Notes under the pieces: generated by a model | Database searches by the model: none | Told to the model about the DNA's origin: nothing | Seen by the model: the letters and a program-made list of their open reading frames with translations, nothing else | Translations under genes and position numbers: made by a program | Part shown: one piece after another, positions 20,291 through 31,184 of the stretch | Layout: every line of letters begins with the position of its first letter | Numbering within the stretch: the first letter of the stretch is position 1 | Source of the DNA: Zarea fungicola | Taxonomy: Eukaryota > Ascomycota > Sordariomycetes > Hypocreales > Cordycipitaceae | Direction: 5' to 3' | Length of the DNA stretch: 45,427 nt | Assembly: GCA_900169235.1 (NCBI GenBank) | Contig: FWCC01000493.1 | Coordinates: 1-45,427, forward strand

Positions 20291-22130
20291 ATGTTGGGGT
20301 TTAGAAATGCCATTGTCGAGTTTCGACAAGCCTTTCAGAGCATGAAAGCACTCCGCACCAAGATACGTACGGACTTGAATCCGGGCGATAATAATCCAGA
20401 ACATGATCCTAAATGGACCAATATAGACCTTCTGCCGTCACCTTCTGAGCATCGCAACTGGGGATGGTTTAATTACAGCACCTTTTTTTTTGGCTTAAGC
20501 CTTGCCAACTGGCCGTTGGGGAGCTCCATGATTGGCATCGGCCTTAATTGGTGGCAGTCCATCGTTGTAATCTTCGTCAGTCAAATGATATCGTCTGTGG
20601 CTACATGGTATAACTCGAAAGCTGCCACAGTATACCATCTTGGATACCCAGCTATCGCTCGATCGGTTTTTGGAATGCGCGGAAGCTTCCTTGTTGTAGG
20701 TGCCAGGGCGGTACTGGCCATTATCTGGTACGGAATTCAGCTGTATCAAGGCTCATCATTCGTTTTCAATATCTTACACGCTATATTTGGAAAATCCTTT
20801 ACCAATATTCCAAACGGAATACCTGTCAGTCAAGGGTTTACTACTCAGCAGATGATTGCACTCATCATCTTCTGGGCGATACACACACCCTTCATCTTCT
20901 TGCGTCCCCATCAGCTCCGGCATTTTTTTACAGCTAAAGCTGCCATTACGCTAATATCTGCCATTGGATTATTTACCTTTTGCATGGTAAACACAAAAGC
21001 CAACTTAGGGTCTCTGTCCCTTGGCGGAGAGAAAGAGAAGACTGCAAGGTCTGCCCTGGCCTGGTTGTTTATATGGTGCATTAATAGTGGCATGGGCAAC
21101 ACGGCGACCCTGATCACTAACCAGCCTGACTTGGCACGATGGGCTAGGAACCAACGATCCCCAATGTTTGGTGTACTTGTAAGTAGGGTGCAAAGACTGC
21201 TTCGTATCAAAAACTAACTGACATGGGCATCAAGGTCGCATACCCACTCGTTGCGGTCTTGACAGCAAGTATTGGCATCATGAGCACGGCCACTATTAAT
21301 AATTCCTGGGGATTAGAGATTTGGAATCCCTGGGATCTAATGACTGAGATCCTTAATCGATATTGGCGACCAGACGTGCGTTTTGCCGTTATTATATGCG
21401 CTGTTGGCTGGGCCATCGGCGCCCTCGCCACAAATATTGGCTGTAATATGATCCCGTTTGGGGCTGATGCATCGCTTCTCTATCCAAGATACCTCAATAT
21501 CATTCGTGGACAGTTTATTGTTCATTTCGTTGGACTTGCCATCTGTCCTTGGAAGATTATGTCTTCTGCATCAGGCTTCCTTACTTTTCTTTCTGGATAT
21601 GCGATCTTCATGGGGCCGGTAGTGGCACTGATGATCAGTGAATATTTTATTATTTCAAAAGAAAATATTTTTATTCCAGCACTATATCAAGGTAGTATCG
21701 AAAACCAGCACTACTGGTTTCACCGTGGGTGGAATATTCACGCTTACGTGGCCTACCTGGCAGGCGTTGTTCTTGTTCTCCCTGGTAAGCCCAACTGTTT
21801 CTTTTTTTATAGCGCTACATCCACTTCTTGATGCATGCACGCTGGTGTCCTGTAGCTAACTTGGCATGAACAGGATTTGCTGGCTCTCTTGGTGCTAATG
21901 TATCAACCGCGGCGCTCGACCTGGGCAAGCTTGGTTGGTGTCTGTCATTTGTGGCTACATTCATAGTGTACTGTGGCATTAACCTTGTTTGGCCGCACGG
22001 CAATGTTCAATTCACCAAAGGTCTACAGAGAAAAGAGCTGGCTGTGGACCAGAGTGGATTTATAATCACCACGTCTAGTGACGAGTTCGACAAGGGCGAC
22101 AAACGTGTAGGACAGAATTCGAAATCTTGA
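20291..22130 (+). CDS. NCS1 permease, uracil/allantoin (Fur) type
   Basis: Nucleobase-cation-symport-1 family transporter of the fungal Fur type, 564 residues, plasma membrane. Exons 20291-21178, 21235-21784 and 21874-22130; introns of 56 and 89 nt with agreeing phases. The entry motif IDLLPSPSEHRNWGWFNY precedes TM1 (FFFGLSLANWPLGSSMI), and about 12 hydrophobic segments follow. Conserved segments include YHLGYPAIARSVFGMRGSF, WYGIQLYQG, ITNQPDLARWAR, INNSWGLEIWNPWDL and NMIPFGADASLLYPRYLNIIRGQ. The cytosolic tail is short and charged. It could import uracil, uridine or allantoin; residues deciding this need alignment with FurA/FurD/Fur4. It lies at the inner edge of the uracil block, and its upstream region carries the composite element also found ahead of the dehydrogenases. 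The ATG at 20291 follows a poly-T tract directly. Confidence 0.9.
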
Positions 22131-22985
22131 ACTTCAGCCTTCTGGTATTGGTATTGGACGATTGGCATTAAATGAAGCCAGTTGTTACTATTGATGTTTG
22201 CTGTCGGAAATCAGCTCCAAGAGTGAAAAGGGGCAGCACGGACTCAGTATCAGCACCAGCTCTTCAACGTAGCCAAAGAACTATAATCACCTATAGAAAG
22301 TGCCTCTTGGGCGTAAAACAGACTGGACTGTGATAGCAATGTACAGAGAAGGCGAAAAGGGAATGCGCTGAGCGAATTGTTGACTTACCCTTTCATTCCC
22401 ATTAACCTCCCATTGATTAGTGCTAGGTTCCTAAAATCTTTAAAAGATAAATATCAGTACGTGATCTAGTGGGATAGTGAAAAATATTTGCGTAAAAATC
22501 ATAGTAATACATGATAGATAATGCAGTACAAGGTCAGTATCTGAGTTAGTATTGCTCTGAAACAGTGTTCCCAATACGATGTATAAATTTACAGTTCACT
22601 AGACACGCACTAAATTGATAAACATTCACTAAAGCGGCCTCGTTTAGCTATTGCGGACTCCTTGGAAATGAAGTAGTACCTCTATCTTATTTGTTCGCGC
22701 CGCTCCAACAACACTAAGAAATAATGCAATGAGGAATTTTTCACGATCTGGAAATAAATTCTGCAATGTTGGATAAATATTTTTAAATTTGTCCAATGTA
22801 CAAACTACGCTGGCTAAGTTGTAATGTAATATAGCAGCTCTCTCCCAAGTCTTCCTGTCGTTGTGGTATTTCAGGCTTACCGACACCCTACCGGCCAGAC
22901 CACTTCTCTGTATTTGCAATATCTGGTCTAGGACGTTTGAGCTTGCCACACAGATTACCAAGATAGGTAACAGCCCCAAACCATA
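22131..22985. other. intergenic region, permease to lyase
   Basis: An 855-bp gap between convergent genes. A 111-codon frame on the minus strand (22979-22644) lies just beyond the lyase stop; it starts with a hydrophobic run and has no family resemblance I recognise. It could be a decayed gene fragment. Nothing else is seen. Confidence 0.35.
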
Positions 22986-23750
22986 CTAGTGTGTAATAGA
23001 AACTGAGTAGAAATGGATCGATGATGGCGTGGTGCCCTGGTTGTAGTTGCCGGCTTTAAAGTAGCTCAGAGGTCCATCATAGGACGTTGCGAAAACTTGC
23101 TGAGCACCCCCGTTGATGCCAACGCTCAGCACATTGCTCTCATAGCGAATTTCATAGCTAAACTTGGTATTGAGAGGGACATTGCCGACCTTGTGGTACG
23201 TGGTGCCACCAGTTTCGATGCTGTCCTCCACGCCAAGGACGATATCACCCGATGCGGCGTACTGAAGCTTAGCGATGGGGTACTCAGAAACGTTGCCATC
23301 AACATGGATTTGACCAATGACGGTACCGTGGCTGCCGTTGTCGACCGCACTCGCGAGAACGGTGGCCTTGAGGCGGTTAGTGGCAGCGTGGGGATCCCAG
23401 CTGACGATTTTACCCGTCGCGGGATTAAGTTCGCGCAACTCAGTGCGACAGTAGTGAGTGTTGGGCGTTGTTACACAGCCCGTGTTTTCAGTGCCTCCAG
23501 GAACGTACATGACCATGGCACCGTCGCCAGAGTCAGTGTAGAAATACGTGCTCTGCTGGTAGCCACTGCAGCCCTCGAGCTGAGTGTCGGGGATAGTGGT
23601 AGGACTACCTGGGTTGCCAATAGGCAATTGAAGCTCCCAGGGAACCAAGTTGAAGTTGCCACCAGGGGCACAGGTAGGGTTGAGGGCCGCTACACTTCGA
23701 GCTGCGAGTGCGGCAGAGCTTAGAGCAAGAAATGCGCGTGAAGAAGGCAT
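22986..23750 (-). CDS. secreted polysaccharide lyase, alginate lyase 2 (PL7) type
   Basis: Single-exon secreted enzyme of 254 residues with a signal peptide (hydrophobic 6-22, cleavage probably after the VAA near 22). Three motifs of the alginate lyase 2 / PL7 jelly-roll fold occur in order: R-T-E-L-R-E at 102-107, Q-I-H at 147-149, and Y-F-K-A-G-N-Y-N-Q at 230-238. These hold the catalytic and substrate-neutralising residues (Arg, Gln, His, Tyr) of the family. Length suits a single catalytic domain with no binding module. Beta-elimination of alginate or a similar polyuronate is expected. PL7 is uncommon in terrestrial ascomycetes, so a glucuronan-like plant or fungal polymer is an alternative substrate. 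The gene stands alone; its upstream side is a 2.85-kb gene-free stretch. Confidence 0.88.
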   Translation of the reverse strand: MPSSRAFLALSSAALAARSVAALNPTCAPGGNFNLVPWELQLPIGNPGSPTTIPDTQLEGCSGYQQSTYFYTDSGDGAMVMYVPGGTENTGCVTTPNTHYCRTELRELNPATGKIVSWDPHAATNRLKATVLASAVDNGSHGTVIGQIHVDGNVSEYPIAKLQYAASGDIVLGVEDSIETGGTTYHKVGNVPLNTKFSYEIRYESNVLSVGINGGAQQVFATSYDGPLSYFKAGNYNQGTTPSSIHFYSVSITH

Positions 23751-26604
23751 GGTAGCAGATTTGGTATTTAAAAATAAAGTTTTTCAGTCAGGCTCAGAAG
23801 GAGAAAGGGATAAACTTGGAGAAGTGTCTTGAGTGCTGGAAGTCAAGCTTGTGGACATTAGTTATTTTGAAGCGTCTCTCGTGAGGTTTTATACTGCTGA
23901 GCGGTGATGCTCCTCGTATGTATTTTGGTTTCGGCTCTTTGATCTCTGGCCAGCCCGGAGCAGGTCCGACATTGAAGGTATGCTCCAAGGTTGAACGAGG
24001 CGGAAAATTGTGAGCCGAGAGAGTTCCGTTTAACTGTCGGGATTCCGGAGCATTGCTCGGGTAGTCGAAACCATCCACTCGGTGGCTATGTCGGTAGCCT
24101 TGTGGATTTTGGATGTAAGAAAATATAACGAAGAACCATTGTGATTCAACAGCAGTGACTGTCGGTAATGGTCTAGTTAGTAGGCTTCGTCGGTGGGTTG
24201 GGTCCGACATAACCGTGCTAAAGTATGGGGTATTCCGTAAGACAGAGATATTCCCACCAACCAAAACAAACACACAGATTGTGGGGCTCTTACTTCCTGG
24301 GGAAACCTGGTAGCGAACTGATTCCACTCTGACGGCACTGTTATGCAAGTGCGTTGGACACTAAATCTGGCTCGCTCTGGGATCCTATACTTGAGCCGCT
24401 GTATAGAGTGTGACCCTTTCCAATATCTGTAACTATTGTTCGCAAGACATCTTTCTTAGGCACCTTTGCCAAAATTGTAAAACGAATTTCCTAATTCCAG
24501 TAGCTAACGCACGGACGTGATTTGTTAGACTCCCGGGGTAGATGTCGTGGCTTCGGTGACTGATATTTGGTCCACCAGTCAGCTCCTCCACATTCATATC
24601 CCGCATTTTGTACCAAAACCCCGCGTTCGCATCCATCCTGCAACTAGCATGGTTCAGGCATGTGGTTAGCGTGAGCCATTTCGAATCTTGGAGACCAAAG
24701 AGCGAAACGGCCAACAGCGCGACACCGAAAACATGAATCTGCGACGTTGTCAGTTATCACTTCTAGTTCTAAAAGTGATATGCTAATTGCCGGAGGCGTG
24801 GGAAGCTTCAGGACCTGATCGGCAGATGATGAATAATTGCCATTATTCACCACATGTGCCTTGTGCACGCCACTACTGGAACGGGGCAGGCCAATAGCGT
24901 CCAATATTAGCTACAGCCTACGTGGTGGCCTACGTGGTGTAGTCCACGTAGGTTACTCGTGTAAAAACTAAGTGCTCGCGGCCTCGATCAGCGATGATAA
25001 AGGCACTGCATCCGGGCAGCAGGGAATACCTGTTAGTTATGACGATTTAAACCAGGTTGTTAGTTTTGTTGAGTGCCATCGTGAAGGCACTGTAAGGATG
25101 CGCCTCTTTGCGTTGCTACCGTCAGATTCCACCGGGTATGTGGTCGGATGTAACAAATAGAAGGGTTGGATCTAACAAAGTTGCACAAATCGGCAAACTT
25201 CCTCGTGAGCTGGATGCACACAAAGCATATTGTTGGCCGTCGTCGCGGAGTAAAAGAGGCCACCTTAATAAAGGGTACTAGTCCCAGAGACGTTACTAGC
25301 TGGCCACACTAGTAATGGGGAATGTCGGATTTGAATTTAAGAATTCGCTATACTTCCGCTTTGTGAAGCACGGGTAGGGTGATCAGCTGTTATGTTCTGG
25401 GAAGAATGGAGTAGTAGACATTATGTGAGCATTTGTTTTTGACATAAATAGCATGGGACAAATGAAGCTAGACGCATGCTCTACCAGCTGAACATGCCAT
25501 CTTGAGTCATGCAGCTACTTTGTACTAATAGCGCCGAGTGATTTAATGAACACAATCCTCATTCCCAAATCTACTAGTACATCTAGAGAGAGTAAAAGTG
25601 GTGCGTCAGTTACGAACTTCCTGACTATACATATGTCTAATTAAAGCTTAGGTTCAACCACGTGGCAAACTTGACTCAGGCCTGGTTAAAAGGGAACTAT
25701 GTTCGTAATTTACAGACAGGGGGTTTGCAAGCCACCAAAGAGCCTTTTGAGGATCTCCGTGGTGGAAGCTAGCCTAGCGTGTAACCATCTGTTTTTAGGC
25801 GGCAGCCAGTGTCCGGTAATCATCTAAATAGATTTGAACAGTGATTTACAAGGCAGGCAGGGCATATTTTGAGACTCTTAGGGGCGAAGGCCGAGAAGCC
25901 GGAAGCAGTGATAGTCCTGTCGTGATAGTAGGTATGAGATAGATATTGAGCTGTTCTAATTATGCAGAGGAGCTTTAACCCTTTGAATCTTATAATGGTT
26001 AATAGTAATAGCGGTCTATGAGTTCTGTTGTTAAACATCGAATGGGTTTTGACGTCACCTGCAAGGACTCGTGTTGATGGGTATATTATGCTTCCCTGGC
26101 TGGACAGAGCGATTCATGCCTCGTGAATTGCACGGCTACGAGGCCTCCTTGGGCTGTTGGTTCGCGAATGGTCACATGGGTTGAGCGAAGCTAACCCAAA
26201 CAAGTGAAGAAATGGTAGGTACCTACCTCTTCAGGGTTCATTTACTAATAAGGCACGGAGTATTGAGAAGAAATAATCGACCAACTATGGAGCAACATTT
26301 AGTGCCCTCATAGCTGCGGAGTATTGTAATGCCGTACAAGCAGAATGTGTAAACGATCGTGGGACAGCGGAGTCTCACAGTATCGAATATTACTGTAATG
26401 CCAGACTCATGATACGGAGTGATTGGATCGCAGGATTTCGCGATGTGCAGGGTGCAGGGTGCCAACAACCAGTACCATGACATTGTACTCCGTAGCAGCG
26501 GCTGACATAAAATGGAACGCTACGAGGACAAATACAGAAGATACAATACAGCAAGTTCGGCTGTGCAGTGGTATCGCTTGTTACCAAAGTTTGTCAATTT
26601 AGCA
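23751..26604. other. 2.85-kb gene-poor stretch upstream of the lyase
   Basis: No gene recognised. Several minus-strand frames (24348-23794, 24904-24644, 24714-24433) lack family resemblance; the last contains a hydrophobic run and could be a relic exon. At 24917-24952 there is a threefold CCTACGTGG repeat. Around 25470-25500 the minus strand carries a tRNA D-arm-like string but no T-arm. The sequence is moderately AT-rich and has no long open frame. Confidence 0.45.
24917..24952. repeat. CCTACGTGG triplet repeat (two direct, one inverted)
   Basis: CCTACGTGG occurs at 24917-24925 and 24929-24937, and its reverse complement CCACGTAGG at 24944-24952. The third copy can pair with either of the others as a 9-bp stem with a 6- or 18-base loop. 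The core TACGTG/CACGTA resembles bZIP/bHLH binding sites. It may be a regulatory site for the lyase (start 1.17 kb away) or a short hairpin; function is unknown. Confidence 0.6.
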
Positions 26605-27603
26605 CTAAAGATATGGTTGTAAAACAGCCTGGGTGTGGTCCCAAATCTTGTTCTGTGCCGACAAGCGCAGCGTTGCAACTACTTTGTCATTTGTTGCTGA
26701 GTTGCACTGTTGACCAACTAGAAAAAGTCCATTCGCAGGCCTTCCATAGGAGTTGAGTGCTTGGCTCCCATACCACGGTATACCACGACCGCCAAAAGCA
26801 GCACTTGTGCACTGAAACAAATGTCGCTGTCCAGACTCTTCGTTGCTGAAGCTCAACAAGTGGATTAGCGGATTCAGAATGAGCCACACGACCCAAGACA
26901 TGACGACACTGCTTGCGTCCAGACCTCTTTGTACGTTTCCAGTGTTGACCCAACCTGGGCATGAATGGATAAAGGTTACGTGCTCGTTTTCATTGGCCAT
27001 TCTTTCCAAAGCCATGGTATTCATGCCTGCACTGATTTTATGCGCGCTGATCATGCTGAAGCTGCCCGGCTCTTTCAGATCGAGATCGTCCAGGTTGATC
27101 CCTGCACTCTCCATTCCCCCGCCTCCAACACTAACAACTCTCGGATTCGCAGCCCGATTCAGCAGAGGAAGGAGTTTCAATACAAACAAAATTCGGGTAT
27201 AATATCTCAAACTTTGAGAAATTTCAATGCCTTCTGCAGTTTCGCTGCGAGCGCCAAATGGTGCATAGCCAGTGGTGAGGAAGAGCAAGTCGACGTGTGC
27301 CTCGGCAGCTTTAATCGCCTCACACACCCTGGATGCCTCTGCGAGTAGCGACACGTCGCCCTCTGTCCAGATAATATCTGCTTTGGAGTTTATGGTGCGT
27401 AGCTCCTGGATAAATTCGGAAGTGCGCTCACGGGAGCTTTTGCGGCCGATTATATAAATCTTGACCTCTGTTCCAGCAGAAGCCAGTGCCTTGATTGTCA
27501 ATTGTCCGATGCCGGAAGTGCCTCCCACGAAGACTGCAATTTGCGGAGCTGTGAGATTGGTGATTTGCACGTTTGAGGCTTTTATTTCCTTGTAGGAAAC
27601 CAT
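26605..27603 (-). CDS. short-chain dehydrogenase/reductase-like protein, atypical active site
   Basis: Single-exon Rossmann-fold protein of 332 residues. The nucleotide-binding motif VGGTSGIG is at about residues 27-34 (TGxxxGIG type). An acidic or NAD(P)-selective segment (IIGRK), the LFLTTGY strand and the VVSVGGGG serine strand follow. Where SDRs have Y-x-x-x-K, this protein reads I-S-A-H-K, so the catalytic Tyr is replaced. A C-terminal extension includes a hydrophobic stretch (VVWLILNPLIHLL), suggesting membrane association. Fungal relatives of this subgroup often occur in secondary-metabolite loci, but no synthase is seen nearby. The gene stands alone between a gene-poor stretch and the aspartic protease. 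Substrate unknown; it may not be a classical oxidoreductase. Confidence 0.82.
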   Translation of the reverse strand: MVSYKEIKASNVQITNLTAPQIAVFVGGTSGIGQLTIKALASAGTEVKIYIIGRKSSRERTSEFIQELRTINSKADIIWTEGDVSLLAEASRVCEAIKAAEAHVDLLFLTTGYAPFGARSETAEGIEISQSLRYYTRILFVLKLLPLLNRAANPRVVSVGGGGMESAGINLDDLDLKEPGSFSMISAHKISAGMNTMALERMANENEHVTFIHSCPGWVNTGNVQRGLDASSVVMSWVVWLILNPLIHLLSFSNEESGQRHLFQCTSAAFGGRGIPWYGSQALNSYGRPANGLFLVGQQCNSATNDKVVATLRLSAQNKIWDHTQAVLQPYL

Positions 27604-28066
27604 GATTGGGTGCCAAGGCCAGCAGCCAGTGGCCTGTCAAATGTTCAATGTGGCCAGGAGTTTGTCTAGTATGCGAACTGGCCCTGAAAAATAGAGTATA
27701 TGCGTAGCTAATAGCTTCCAGATGACGCTGATAAATAACAATAAAAAAGTGGCCAAGAAGGTTGTGAGCATTGGTGATTCTACTCAAGGTTGGTCGTGAA
27801 CCTACTGCGGCTGCTCAAGGCTTCGTCCGCATGTTGAACCCCGCCACGAGGCTTCAGGCTGGTACAAGTCCGCTGGCGGGATTTTCACTCGCAGAGCCTA
27901 CATGAGCGAATCCCATCTTCTTCGATTGAGAATTATTCAAGGCGAGAGGCACATTAATGCGGGGATATGACTGTCTTTTATAGCTAATCGCACTCATCTA
28001 CTCTGTTCAAAATCCACTGGAGACTTCTTCAGGCTGCAATGTAGAAACGCAGTTGCGGCAGCCTGT
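27604..28066. other. intergenic region, protease 3' end to SDR promoter
   Basis: A 463-bp gap between two minus-strand genes. I see no coding frame or repeat; it presumably contains the protease 3' UTR and the SDR promoter. Confidence 0.5.
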
Positions 28067-29577
28067 CTAAGGTGTCCCGATCATAGCGACACCCATCGCT
28101 ACAGCCAATATCCTGGCAAAGCAAGGCACGGATGTCAAACTTGAGCCACTGCCAGCCGCTTTTCCAGAGTGGCTGCTCTGAGAGGTGCCAGAGGCTGGCA
28201 CGGGGGAGCCTGCGGGGGTTGACTGCGGAATAGCAGCACTGCCACTGCCAATCTCCGCAATATCTGCTTCACCGACGTTGAATTTTGTCTGTGCAATTGA
28301 GATTTCATTGTTGTCAAGGTCGTACACAACATAAGCACTGCGTAGAAACGTGTCTCCCAATATGCTGGCGGAGTTTCCACTTGGGGCAATGCCAAAGGGG
28401 CACAACGACTGAGCTTGTCCTGCAGTAGGTGCGCCGTTACTGCCGAGCACCATCTCACTCATGGGAACGACAATGGCCGCCGGATCGCTGAATTGAAAAG
28501 TAAGATTCGTTCCTTGCTCCCCAAGGGAGCATGGTACAAATGCAGCGCCGTTCCGTTCATTATAAACTGCCCCGGCGGCGTCGTAGATGGCTTCGGTTAT
28601 GTCGTTGGGAAGATAGGTGAATGAGGTTCCAGAGTCCAGCACAACGGCCAGAGCCAGATTACTACCAATGGTCGTACCACCATACTCAACGCCAGTCAGC
28701 GTTATTAGGAACTCACGGTACGCTCCTTGAACCTGTTGGATGGGGAGAGTAACCAGCTCGCTTTCGTATTTGGCCGAGTCAACTCCTCCAAAAAGGATGT
28801 TGCCAGTACTCGCCTCCAGGTCATTAAGCCAAAGGCTATAAGCATTCGCTCCAATTATTCCCTCCGCAACTAGCTTCGCGGGAAAGTTTTCATAAGTTTT
28901 TCCGCCCGTCACGGATACTTGTGCTTCATTCGACGCATAGCCGATACCTAGTATGCCATCTGCAGCGGTGCTGTCATATCCAATCCCAAACTGTAGGTCG
29001 GTGACGATGGTGGCGCCAACTTGGAACACGTCGGTCGCATAATCACCGGAAATATTGTCTCCATCAACATATGTTATGTTGAAGTCACTATCAATGTATT
29101 GATACGTAGTCGATGAGTTTGCCTCATATGTTCCGGACGCCGCGCATGGTTCGCCTCGTGAGGTGCACAACGCTGAGTTGGGCGTGTTGAACCAAAGATC
29201 ACTGCTTCCTGTATCGACCAGCACACTAACTTCTTGTGCAGGGGTTCCAACCGAAGCGTTGAACAAATACGACGTTGCCTGTCTTGAATCGTAAGCAAGA
29301 CATGTTGGGGCGCACATGGTGCCTTCGGATTCAAGAGGCTCCATGTTCAGTTGTAGGCCTTGAAGTAACTAACCTCATTTTCTATATCCACGGTTAAAGT
29401 TCCGCTCCTTCGTCTTCGTCTCCTCGTGGCATACGCAGATCTATTAGGGATCCGGCGCCGCTGCAAGTCCATGCCCATTACCCGGAGTGCTGACACATCT
29501 CGTGGATGCACAAGGGTGATGGCCGATGCTAATTGTAATATTACCCCGGAAAGAAGCAGCAGCTTACATGACGCCAT
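28067..29577 (-). CDS. secreted, probably GPI-anchored aspartic protease (pepsin family A1)
   Basis: Pepsin-like protease of 471 residues. Exons (transcript order) 29577-29374 and 29278-28067 with a 95-nt phase-0 intron; splicing restores the N-terminal lobe entry ATSYLFNASVGTPAQEV. A signal peptide spans residues 1-19. A polybasic run (RRRRRRSG, near 53-60) is a likely Kex2-type propeptide site. Catalytic aspartates are in DTGSS (Asp90) and DSGTS (Asp283), with a typical ADGILGIGY flap-lobe segment. The C-terminus is Ser/Gly/Pro-rich and ends in a hydrophobic stretch (ARILAVAMGVAMIG), the pattern of a GPI signal, as in yapsin/SAP-like fungal proteases. It is expected at the cell surface or in the medium. 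It diverges from the serpin gene across 1.6 kb; serpins usually target serine or cysteine proteases, so the pairing may be chance. Confidence 0.92.
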
Positions 29578-31184
29578 TTTGCTTAGAGCCGATCAAGGTG
29601 CAGTGCTGGTTAATCGAGAAGCTCGAAACAGCAGGGGAATCAAAAAATTCAAATGCTGTAATGAGCAGCGAAAGCGACCCGACGACGAAGAGCCGTCCCT
29701 TGCGCCCTTATTAGCACCTCACCGAGTTGAGGAAATACACTGCAGTGGGCTAGACACGTAATTCATGTCACGCGCCCAGGAGAAGCTTGTACTGAAGTTC
29801 GGGTAGACGGCAGATGAAAAGAGAATCGACAGAGGAGAGAATACATGTGGCAATGGCCCGCTCTACAGCGGCATTCGCCAGCGGCAGTGAGACTACGATT
29901 ATAGCCGGCCTATCACCGCATCTGTAAGACTTGCGTCACAACAATACAAAACGCCCACTCAGTAGAGCTGCGTATCTCAAAAGAGGGGGAAAAGCGGAGG
30001 TAGTAAGAATTGCGGCGTTTTAACTGTTGACTCAAGACAAGAATCCAAGCCAACGACAATTTGTAGCACCTGTTCCTGCGCCGGCACAAGCAGTAAAGCA
30101 GTTAGGTTGGGCTAGTGCTTGAATGCGGTCGTCCTTTGAACCAAGGCTTGACAGATCCCATGTCTCGCCACGCTGTCCAATCCATTGCCAGATCTCACTT
30201 CTGAATGACAAACTACAGTAGAAAATGATTGCGCGTCGGTGCTGCGCCTGCGCCGCAACGGGCTGTCCGCGTCTTCCGTGTCGGCGACTTCGGTGCCGGC
30301 GGTTGCGTCGCGCCGGCAATCCGGCATGATGACATGAAATGGTGGGCCGCAAGTACGTGGCACACTGGTTAAAGATGAAAACCTCGTACGAATAAATAAT
30401 AAGCACTGCCTTACAGTTACGATTAAGTAAATTCTTCTGGCGACTCAATTTTATGGAGTTTGGAGACTACGTCACCCGTAGTACATGGGCTACCGCTTCA
30501 CACCCAGGAGTGGCTTTGTTCAGCTGGTGCAAGTAAATTCCCGCAGCTTGTATTGACATTGCTGCATTTGAAAATCTAAAGCAGACGTCCATTTTATTAG
30601 TAGTTTAGTAGCACTGGCTAAGTGCGATTGCCAGCCGCAAAAAGAAAAGCATGGTCCCCCGCAGACATTGCCTCGACCAGCAGTAGCTGAGCCAACTCCT
30701 TCCCATGCCACCACAGTTGGCGGGCACTCCGTATCCTAATGAATTTGAACACTACTCTTGTTTTTTGCACTCTTTTGCTTATAAAACGTGGAATAATTGA
30801 GTTGATTACTTTTGCTCAGTTGCAATCTAATTCTTGAACTTGGACCCGACTTGGTACCGCAACCAGCATATTTATCGCTCATAAACTTAAGTTACAATAA
30901 AAACCACCGATACTTGGAGGTTGTGAAATCGAGTCTGCGTCTGATTGAGAATAGATGGCATTTAATCTTGCTTGACAACATTATAATGTATATTTGCTAT
31001 TAAACGGTTGCAAAGCATCATCCAACGTATAATGTACCAATACCAGTATATGCGATGCTCAGACAAGATACAGTGCCTGCCTGCCATCACCGCTAGCCAG
31101 CCACTGGTGCGGCTGAAAGGTCAGCTCAGACAGGCAGCATTCTTCCCTTTGTTGGCCTTTCCCCAACTTCAACAAAAACCCAAT
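29578..31184. other. 1.6-kb divergent gap, protease to serpin
   Basis: No gene recognised. A 138-codon minus-strand frame (30448-30032) is Arg-rich in its middle and lacks family resemblance, so I treat it as chance. The region should contain the protease and serpin promoters; a TATA-like stretch (ttgcttataaaacg) lies near 30776-30789. Confidence 0.45.

Noticed and set aside
23794..24348. 184-codon minus-strand frame upstream of the lyase
   Set aside because: No family resemblance; it ends just before the lyase start and is best explained as leader and promoter sequence.
25450..25505. tRNA-like string on the minus strand (TTCAGCTGGTAGAGCA, like a D-arm)
   Set aside because: No matching acceptor stem, anticodon arm or GGTTCGA T-arm follows, so at most a tRNA fragment.
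30032..30448. 138-codon minus-strand frame between protease and serpin
   Set aside because: Arg-rich low-complexity middle, no homologue recognised and no gene-like context.
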